Positions 1-5,999 of a stretch of DNA of 7,958 nucleotides are shown in pieces; position 1 is the stretch's first letter; each line of letters opens with the position of its first letter. The translations under genes were made by a program, and so were the position numbers. This DNA comes from an uncultured Bacteroidales bacterium (GTDB taxonomy: Bacteria; Bacteroidota; Bacteroidia; Bacteroidales; UBA932), in the NCBI GenBank assembly GCA_937906795.1, contig CALCUQ010000010.1, forward strand, positions 1-7,958, read 5' to 3'. Below the pieces are notes generated by a model. It did no database searches, had not been told where the DNA came from, and was given only the letters and a program-made list of their open reading frames with translations.

Positions 1-141
1 TTTTGGTTAGATCGTTTCAAAAAAGACGACGAAGAAGATATTTGGGAAGAATTGAAATATTGGCTTGAGAATCCCATAACACTTTCAATACAGTTTCCCC
101 TCCATCTTTTCTTACTCTTAACTCCTTTACATACTCCCTGA
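1..141 (+). CDS. Possible 3' end of an unidentified plus-strand gene, broken by a junction near position 75
   Basis: Reading from base 1, the plus strand is open to a TGA at 139-141. The first 25 codons (1-75) give FWLDRFKKDDEEDIWEELKY followed by WLENP. This is a charged, Trp-rich, helix-like sequence that looks like genuine protein. The minus-strand readings of the same bases are either serine-rich or end in a Leu/Arg tail, as expected of antisense. From about codon 26 the plus-strand reading becomes Leu/Pro-rich and hydrophobic, because it is antisense to the MG2 gene. The genuine coding part therefore probably ends near 75, and the stop at 139-141 is accidental. I do not recognise the family. 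The 5' part lies outside the window. It could be the remnant of an inserted or rearranged gene, or foreign sequence joined during assembly. Confidence 0.35.
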   Translation, partial: FWLDRFKKDDEEDIWEELKYWLENPITLSIQFPLHLFLLLTPLHTP

Positions 142-1276
142 TAACCTCTTCCATAACCGGGAAACGGGTATAATCGTCTAGATTATACACATTAGCCTCA
201 ACCGTACCAATAAAAGAAGTCTCTCTTATATCCATAAGATTATACAGTGTATCTGCTTCAAACCTTTTTACAACCTGCATGTTCATACCTCTGGCAAGCA
301 AAGCATCCTGCATTTTTGAAGATATTTTTAAAACAGGAATTTCAGCTACTTTATGCATATATTCACTCTTTATAACCTCAACATTATATGCCTTTGAGGT
401 ATCCCCAACAACCTCAAATACAAGATCTCTATTTCCGTAGATATTATTTGTATAAAAAGCAACTTGGCCATTGTGATTTGCATAGTTTGCAAATATATCA
501 TCTGTATTACCCATTGCAGACATATATACCAGCTGGTCTTTTATTGATTTGACATCTCCACTTTTAGGGGTAATCCTAACTTTTATAACTTCACCAGCAT
601 AATCAACTTCACCAGTAGGTTTAAAGTCTCCCTTACGGTCTAAAAGAGAAACTCTATTATATCCCATTCCCTCTACAAGGCTATTCAATTTGTCGAGACA
701 ATAGATTGAGACATTAAGAGAAATATTGTTATCAGATGTATTTCTGACACTTATTGGCACAACAGTTCCCTGATGGCTATTTTCCTTTATATCAATACTT
801 ACGAGATTACTATTTTGAACTGTTACAGCTCCTGCATCAATAATTTTTTCTTGCTCAACAACCTCAACTCCATCCTTAACCCTTTCATTTGACAGGGTGT
901 TGAAAATTGTAATAATCTTTCCTTTAAATTCACCTACAGACTCTCCGCCATCATTTTTTGTATAAGAGACAATTGAGTAATTGCCGGTTGGAAAGCTAAG
1001 TGGTATCTGAAACTTACCACAACCTCTACCCTTCTTAAGAGCAATCTTGATTGTAGAGAGATTTCCCTCCTTTGTATGAAATTCAAGATATGCAACCTTA
1101 CTCAAGATTGCGTTATTGTCCAATGAGTCATTAAGACAAAAAACCGAAATCCAAACATCTTCTCCCGCAAGGTAACACTCTTTATCTGTTGAAACATAAA
1201 CACGCTCCTGTGCACTCACTTTTACACAAAAAGTAACACAACATAAAATAAAAACAAGTTTGATATATGATTTCAT
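17..1276 (-). CDS. Secreted MG2-domain (macroglobulin-like) protein, probably truncated at its C-terminus
   Basis: The start is the ATG at 1276, 25 bp after the stop of the DUF4249 gene, so it is the last gene of the operon. Residues 1-23 form a signal peptide: Lys near the start, a hydrophobic core rich in Leu, Val and Cys, and a likely cut after SAQ. Residues 24-125 start with ERVYVSTDKECYLAGEDVWI, the typical opening of an MG2 beta-sandwich as found in Bacteroidota secreted proteins and alpha-2-macroglobulins. No thioester motif is seen. The segment at about 370-400 (RFPVMEEVIREYV, then ELRVRKDGGETVLKVL) resembles the mid-protein part of family members that, from memory, run to roughly 800-900 aa and continue with an LVLLDGVP-type strand. 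Here the next 19 residues do not fit that pattern and the frame stops at 17, suggesting a cut at about residue 400. The role is probably as a periplasmic or surface accessory to the receptor and lipoprotein encoded upstream; this is inference from context. Confidence 0.75.
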   Translation of the reverse strand: MKSYIKLVFILCCVTFCVKVSAQERVYVSTDKECYLAGEDVWISVFCLNDSLDNNAILSKVAYLEFHTKEGNLSTIKIALKKGRGCGKFQIPLSFPTGNYSIVSYTKNDGGESVGEFKGKIITIFNTLSNERVKDGVEVVEQEKIIDAGAVTVQNSNLVSIDIKENSHQGTVVPISVRNTSDNNISLNVSIYCLDKLNSLVEGMGYNRVSLLDRKGDFKPTGEVDYAGEVIKVRITPKSGDVKSIKDQLVYMSAMGNTDDIFANYANHNGQVAFYTNNIYGNRDLVFEVVGDTSKAYNVEVIKSEYMHKVAEIPVLKISSKMQDALLARGMNMQVVKRFEADTLYNLMDIRETSFIGTVEANVYNLDDYTRFPVMEEVIREYVKELRVRKDGGETVLKVLWDSQANISILPKYLLRRLF

Positions 1277-1301
1277 ACAAATCTCATTACTCTAATAAAT
1301 A

Positions 1302-2495
1302 CTATCTTCCTTCTGGCCAAAAATCAGGTCTTGTACTATTTGAATAGAAACTGCAGTTAGTACATTCTGCAGATGCCCAATAAACTTCACTCTTGTTAAC
1401 TTCTCCATCTTCTGTTTCACCATACCTTACAGGCTGCATACCGGATGTATACAGATCCAGTGGTGTTGAATCTGGGTACAGAGCCTCTGAACATTTGTTT
1501 TTATACAAAGGAATATCTCTGTAATAAAACATCCTTCTGGCATATGTGACTGTAGAAACATTTATATACCCCAGTACAGGTTCGTCGGGATTAGTATCAC
1601 ACACAATGTTACCCTTTATTTCATTAGGCATTGGAGCAAACAATCCTCCTGTTCCACTTATACTCGATTTTACCCCTTCCCAATATTTGTATGCCTCACT
1701 GTCCATTGCAGTTTGTGTAACTGTTAAACAGTACAGCGATGATAGACGTCTGTCTGCAGCTGCAACCACATTGAGTCTTTCTCTGTATATTATATTCTCC
1801 GACAACTTTTCAGTAGACGAAATATAAATATCATTAGAATTGCCTTTGCTGTAGCATATGCTTCTTTTATCTATCTCCTCATCTGTAAGTTCATCAAATA
1901 CAATGACATCGCTACCAGGGAGCTTTCTTGCATTAAGCCTGGCCACAACAGGTGCATTACTCTCCCAATCCTCCACAAAAGACCATCTGCAATAAAGTGG
2001 TTCAGTATCATTGTTATGTGTTGAAACATCAAACTGTACACTGTTCCTATCATCCGCAATAGTAAAAGAGATACTGTCTATTTGAGGAGAAACGCAAACG
2101 CTCTTAAATGCCGAATGATACTCACCCCTCCCCGGCACAGAAACACATAGTCTGTACATGCCTTGGCGCGGCAGGTAATTGGTGTTTATCGTAAAAACAT
2201 TGTTTAGATACATATTTGTAGGGTAACCGCTATATATCTCCCCACTCTCACTCTCCACCCAAACACTTGCTCCAGAAAAATCAATGAACACATTTTCTGT
2301 TTCACCAAATACAGATCTGGTAGATGAGAGACTAATTTGTGTATATCCCCCAACAATTATATCCCCCTCAATTACTAAAAGAGGCTTGTCCAATCCACTA
2401 AGTTGCTCTTTATCCGGCTCAAAATCATACACACAGCCACCAAGCACAACAGCCACACAAAGCATTAAAACTGTTTTCAAATATCTTGTAACCAT
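1302..2495 (-). CDS. DUF4249-like outer-membrane/surface lipoprotein
   Basis: I chose the ATG at 2495, giving 397 aa. It opens with MVTRYLKTVLMLCVAVVLGG and then Cys21, a clean lipoprotein signal with lipobox L18-G19-G20-C21. An upstream TTG at 2507 would only add MAAE and overlap the end of the receptor gene's spacer. After the lipobox the sequence follows the DUF4249 pattern: an N-terminal beta-rich half starting near KPLLVIEGDIIVGGYTQISL, a helical segment at roughly residues 260-285 (MDSEAYKYWEGVKSSISGTG), then GLFAPMPNEIKGNIVCDTNP and EPVLGYINVSTV. The C-terminus has a CxxC (Cys378, Cys381) followed by RPDFWPE. The gene begins 14 bp after the receptor stop and ends 25 bp before the MG2 gene. 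Family function is not established. The recurrent pairing with a TonB-dependent receptor suggests a surface substrate-capturing partner, analogous in position to SusD, but that is inference. Confidence 0.85.
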   Translation of the reverse strand: MVTRYLKTVLMLCVAVVLGGCVYDFEPDKEQLSGLDKPLLVIEGDIIVGGYTQISLSSTRSVFGETENVFIDFSGASVWVESESGEIYSGYPTNMYLNNVFTINTNYLPRQGMYRLCVSVPGRGEYHSAFKSVCVSPQIDSISFTIADDRNSVQFDVSTHNNDTEPLYCRWSFVEDWESNAPVVARLNARKLPGSDVIVFDELTDEEIDKRSICYSKGNSNDIYISSTEKLSENIIYRERLNVVAAADRRLSSLYCLTVTQTAMDSEAYKYWEGVKSSISGTGGLFAPMPNEIKGNIVCDTNPDEPVLGYINVSTVTYARRMFYYRDIPLYKNKCSEALYPDSTPLDLYTSGMQPVRYGETEDGEVNKSEVYWASAECTNCSFYSNSTRPDFWPEGR

Positions 2496-2509
2496 TTCTG
2501 CTGCCAATA

Positions 2510-5170
2510 TTAAAATTTAAAGTTCAGTGTCAAATATGGAATAGGTGCTCCAAAGATGCAAAGTTTATGACCTTGTATCTGTCCACTATAATCAGTATCA
2601 AAATAAACAGAATAAACATTCTTTCTTCCAGTAACATTATACACACCCAAAGAGAAAGAGAAGTGTGTAAATGCTCTTAGCTTATGGGTAGGCTCTATAT
2701 TCAATGCCAAGTCCAAACGCATATAATCTGGTATTCTGTATGAATTTCTGTCTGAATAGAACAACCTGTAACCACCGCCATACTCATATTTTGCCACAGG
2801 TACAGTTATAGGTCTGCCAGTTGAATAATCTGCATTGGCAGAAATACTTATCCTATGAGTAAATTTATAGTTGGCAACCAGCTTTGCATCATGAGGTTTA
2901 TCATAAGAAGCATTATACCATTTACCTCCATTTATTGCATTCACCCCTTGCCCATCACGGTCTTTAAGCTGAGTCTTTGAGTATGTATAAGAAAGCCAAC
3001 CATTAAGCTTACCTAAAGATTTCTTTAACATAACCTCAACACCATAAGCCCTGCCTTTTGTTATTATAACATCCTGAGCAATATTTTCATTCATTAGAAT
3101 AACCGCACCACTCTTGTAATCCAGATAATTGTTCATCTGCTTATAATACGCCTCAACAGATGCATCCACTTTGTTCCCAAAAATAGAAGCATAAAAACCA
3201 CCTGCAACCTGCCATCCCTTCTGAGGCTTGATATCCTTGTCACTAAGTTTCCATATATCTGTAGGAGAAACAGAGATAGAATTGGAAAGCATATGAATAT
3301 ATTGAGTCATAGTATTTATACCAGCCTTAAAGGAAACCTTATCAGAAAGCATTACTCTTCCCGACAACCTGAACTCAGGCTCAATATAAAATTTATTTGA
3401 CTTGAACATAGAAAGTCTAACACCAAAATCCAAAGAGACTCTCTCTGAAATACTCCAGTTGTCACTCAGATAGGCAGCACCCTCAACAGCAGTTTCTTTA
3501 GGAAGTATATTTGACGCAACCAGAGATTCATCTCCATATGGCAGATAACTGCCAGGAGAGAGATTATAATATGTAGCGTCCGCTCCATAAGTAAGAGAAT
3601 GTTTCTGGCTCAACAAAGACCTGAACTTAAGTTTGCCATAAGCCTGCTGAATCTTAAAGGAAAGTTCATACGCCCTTACAGGATTAAACTTGTCTACAGT
3701 TGAATAATTATAGTGGTCATATCCGGCAGTCAATTCCATTGACGATTTATCACTAAAGTTGCTTTTCCATTTAAATGAAGCATTGGCATTCTGATAATTG
3801 TATGTAGTATCTGCACTAAAGCTAAAATCATCAATAGAGTAATATCCATTTACGTGAATGGAGTTCTTTTCATTGAATCTGTGTGTTATACCGGCAGTAA
3901 TATCGTAAAAAGAAGCAGATCCGTCATTATACTCACTCTCATCAGGCAATAGAGAAAGCATCCAATCAGAATAAGTTGCTCTACCACCCAGAATAAATGT
4001 TGTTTTTTTGCTTATCGGCCCCTCAATATGCCCCTTTGCAGTAAGCAATCCTACACCCAATGAACCGGAGATCTTTTTATTGTTTCCCTCTCTGCTTGTC
4101 ACATCAAGTACAGAAGAGATTCTTCCTCCAAACTCTACAGGGATTGAACTCTTATAAAGTTCAATATCACTCACTATGTCGGGATTAAAACCAGAAAACA
4201 TTCCAAAAAGATGGGATGGGTTATAGACCGTTCCACCATTAAATAAAACCAGATTCTGATCTGTTGCACCACCTCTCACATTAAATCCGCTGGATGCCTC
4301 TCCAACAGACTTAACGCCAGGCAGAGTAAGAATAACCTTTACCACATCAGACTCTCCAAATACCATTGGAACATTCTTTATCTTGTCCATTCTTACCTTC
4401 TCTACTCCTATCTGGCTGTTTCTCACCTTGTTTGTATTGTCTGCAGTAACTACTATTCCCGACAAAGCAAATACTTTCTCTTTTACCACAATATCCAACA
4501 AACCCTCACCATAAACCTGAAGATGAACCTGAGTATCTTCCAAAGAATAACCGCTGACATCAAGTACAGTTTTTCCTACAGGCAACAGAATTTTATAAAA
4601 GCCGTGAGCATCTGACTGTGCGTATGATTTTGTCTCACTGTCAAGTATATTTACTCCAACAACTGGCTCTCCGGTTACAGCATCTCTCACATATCCACTC
4701 AAATATGCCTTTGAGTAACTACTTTTGCTGTCTTTATCTCCAATCTGATATGTTTTATTTACAGATGTTGCCACGTTTACATTTCCATCCAGGGCATCTA
4801 TATAATCTTTTGCAGCAGGTTTCTCCTCTACTGTCTTTTCTTTGGCAAAATAGTCATACGGAAGTCTGTCAGACAAACCAATCCCCTTTAGCACAAAAAT
4901 AAATCCATTGTATTGAGTAACAACATAACCTTTCTCTTTCAGGTCTGCCTCAATATCTTGTAACATTGAAGCACTACCTTCATTTACAGTAAAAATGAGA
5001 TTCTTTGCAGATTCATCATTCTCATAGTAAATCTTTTTCTGAGTATTTTTCTGCATTAGAGAGATAAGAGAATCCAGTCCTACATTCCTATGTATTCTCC
5101 CTTGTGCAAAAGAGTATGTGACACTTGCCACATTAAGCAATATAAATAAACCAAATACAAGGCGTTTCAT
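2510..5170 (-). CDS. TonB-dependent outer-membrane receptor with N-terminal STN-like and carboxypeptidase-regulatory-like domains
   Basis: A full-length 886 aa protein predicted to import a substrate across the outer membrane using TonB-ExbBD energy. Residues 1-23 are a signal peptide ending FAQ. Residues about 25-95 (GLDSLISLMQKNTQKKIYYE, later YVVTQYNGFIFVL) look like a small secretin/TonB N-terminal (STN-like) domain. After a linker, about 155-232 form a carboxypeptidase-D-regulatory-like beta-sandwich (LSGYVRDAVTGEPVVGVNIL, then DAHGFYKILLPVG). The plug runs from about 240 to 360, with the hallmarks FNVRGGATDQNLVLFNGG, NPSHLFGMFSGFNPDIVSDI and FGGRISSVLDV. The rest, about 365-886, is a beta-barrel with alternating aromatic strands. 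It ends in LTLNFKF, with the terminal Phe usual for barrel insertion. The ATG at 5170 lies 11 bp after the preceding gene's stop, with AGAGA just upstream. The substrate cannot be read from sequence. Confidence 0.95.
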   Translation of the reverse strand: MKRLVFGLFILLNVASVTYSFAQGRIHRNVGLDSLISLMQKNTQKKIYYENDESAKNLIFTVNEGSASMLQDIEADLKEKGYVVTQYNGFIFVLKGIGLSDRLPYDYFAKEKTVEEKPAAKDYIDALDGNVNVATSVNKTYQIGDKDSKSSYSKAYLSGYVRDAVTGEPVVGVNILDSETKSYAQSDAHGFYKILLPVGKTVLDVSGYSLEDTQVHLQVYGEGLLDIVVKEKVFALSGIVVTADNTNKVRNSQIGVEKVRMDKIKNVPMVFGESDVVKVILTLPGVKSVGEASSGFNVRGGATDQNLVLFNGGTVYNPSHLFGMFSGFNPDIVSDIELYKSSIPVEFGGRISSVLDVTSREGNNKKISGSLGVGLLTAKGHIEGPISKKTTFILGGRATYSDWMLSLLPDESEYNDGSASFYDITAGITHRFNEKNSIHVNGYYSIDDFSFSADTTYNYQNANASFKWKSNFSDKSSMELTAGYDHYNYSTVDKFNPVRAYELSFKIQQAYGKLKFRSLLSQKHSLTYGADATYYNLSPGSYLPYGDESLVASNILPKETAVEGAAYLSDNWSISERVSLDFGVRLSMFKSNKFYIEPEFRLSGRVMLSDKVSFKAGINTMTQYIHMLSNSISVSPTDIWKLSDKDIKPQKGWQVAGGFYASIFGNKVDASVEAYYKQMNNYLDYKSGAVILMNENIAQDVIITKGRAYGVEVMLKKSLGKLNGWLSYTYSKTQLKDRDGQGVNAINGGKWYNASYDKPHDAKLVANYKFTHRISISANADYSTGRPITVPVAKYEYGGGYRLFYSDRNSYRIPDYMRLDLALNIEPTHKLRAFTHFSFSLGVYNVTGRKNVYSVYFDTDYSGQIQGHKLCIFGAPIPYLTLNFKF

Positions 5171-5181
5171 GATATATCTCT

Positions 5182-5877
5182 CTAATTATTATCTACAAAT
5201 TCCATTATCTCACTAAAAATAATATCCTTATCTGCTATGTCTATATATCTGACATTGTTTTTACGTATAAAACCCTTTATCTCTTTTTTCTTATCCTTGT
5301 ATATTTTTGCAAAGTGCTTTATACCAGATATTGGCATTACTACTCCATCTTTTATAATGTAATAACGGTTTGCAGAGTAAAAATATCTGAATATTCCCTT
5401 CTCAGTTGTCTGAAGTCTTTCATTATATTTCTTTATATTCTTTTTAAGCAATTTATCTTTTCCCACGTACAAGAGTTCATATATCCCCTCACCTATTCCC
5501 GCCACTGGGTTTTCCAATGTAAAAGCCATAAACTTTCTGTGTCCAATTGCAAAATCCTCAACAAGACTCTTATCCAGTTCAATAACATTTCCGGTTGTTG
5601 GAATCTTTATGTGCAATTGGTCCTTATGTGCATTGAGATTAAGAAGTACTCCTTTGTACATCACATCATTATAAACCACATAACCACGTTCAAAATCATC
5701 TGAATAGGCATATGGAGAGCCATTATATCTAAAATAATATTTTTCAAACTCCACTCCACGGTATATGGTTGCATTCAGGCCTGCCTGCCCAACAAAGTCA
5801 CTCTTGTTCTGCGCAACCAGAAATACTGGCTGAAAGAAAATAAGTAGCAGAGCTGTAACTTGAACAATCTTTTTCAT
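5182..5877 (-). CDS. Small secreted protein of unknown function, first gene of the receptor operon
   Basis: The protein is 231 aa from the ATG at 5877. An in-frame ATG at 5901 would add eight residues, but it falls inside the promoter's -7 element (5899-5906) and is therefore unlikely. Residues 1-23 (MKKIVQVTALLLIFFQPVFL then VAQ) are a standard signal peptide with no lipobox, so the product is probably periplasmic or secreted. The middle is beta-rich with many Tyr and Phe residues (RGYVVYNDVMYKGVLLNLNA, then LHIKIPTTGNVIELD). Near the C-terminus is YYIIKDGVVMPISGIKHFAK followed by a Lys-rich stretch, KDKKKEIKGFIRKNN, probably a helix. The overall pattern resembles uncharacterised secreted proteins of Bacteroidota that I recall near TonB-dependent receptors, but I cannot name a domain. 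The stop lies 11 bp before the receptor start. Co-transcription suggests a shared role with the transporter. Confidence 0.85.
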   Translation of the reverse strand: MKKIVQVTALLLIFFQPVFLVAQNKSDFVGQAGLNATIYRGVEFEKYYFRYNGSPYAYSDDFERGYVVYNDVMYKGVLLNLNAHKDQLHIKIPTTGNVIELDKSLVEDFAIGHRKFMAFTLENPVAGIGEGIYELLYVGKDKLLKKNIKKYNERLQTTEKGIFRYFYSANRYYIIKDGVVMPISGIKHFAKIYKDKKKEIKGFIRKNNVRYIDIADKDIIFSEIMEFVDNN

Positions 5878-5898
5878 TGAGAAACAAAAATTTATTAA

Positions 5899-5931
5899 CA
5901 AATATAGGAATATATATTCGATATATACAAA
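5899..5931 (-). promoter_or_regulatory. Bacteroidota-type promoter driving the four-gene operon
   Basis: On the minus strand, TATATTTG (plus 5899-5906) matches the Bacteroidota -7 consensus TAnnTTTG exactly. A TTTG (plus 5928-5931) lies upstream with a 21 bp spacer (5907-5927), matching the -33 element. The spacer is almost pure A/T. The -7 element is about 22 bp before the ATG at 5877, which implies a very short leader. The -33 element overlaps the base of the terminator hairpin of the upstream gene. Confidence 0.7.
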
Positions 5932-5963
5932 TGAGGACGGTTCAATATTGATCCGTCCTCATT
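5930..5963 (-). terminator. Rho-independent-type terminator of the M13 peptidase gene
   Basis: There is a perfect 11 bp inverted repeat: AATGAGGACGG at 5930-5940 pairs with CCGTCCTCATT at 5953-5963. The 12-base loop, TTCAATATTGAT, contains the 10-base palindrome TCAATATTGA and so could extend the stem. The hairpin starts 36 bp after the peptidase stop. On the minus strand it is followed by a T-rich but interrupted tract (TTTGTATATAT), so the U-run is weaker than the classical form. The strong GC stem in an otherwise AT-rich gap makes a terminator the best reading. Confidence 0.75.
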
Positions 5964-5999
5964 ATTTATATGTTATACCTATTTTTCTGAGTTTAAAAT

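Noticed and set aside
2496..2507. TTG at 2507 as the start of the DUF4249 gene
   Set aside because: The ATG at 2495 gives a textbook lipoprotein signal, and the extra MAAE adds nothing.
1546..2520. Plus- and minus-strand open frames of 62-93 codons at 1546-1827, 1871-2059 and 2284-2520
   Set aside because: All lie within the DUF4249 gene in other frames and show no independent coding signal.
4618..4902. Plus-strand open frame of 94 codons
   Set aside because: It is antisense to the regulatory-like domain of the receptor, with a Leu/His/Gln-rich product and no motif.
5314..5703. Plus-strand open frame of 129 codons
   Set aside because: It lies entirely antisense to the small secreted protein gene, and its hydrophobic, Ile/Tyr/Ser-rich product has no recognisable motif.
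5878..5901. Longer N-terminus from the ATG at 5901 for the small secreted protein
   Set aside because: It would start inside the -7 promoter element, and the signal peptide begins naturally at MKK from 5877.
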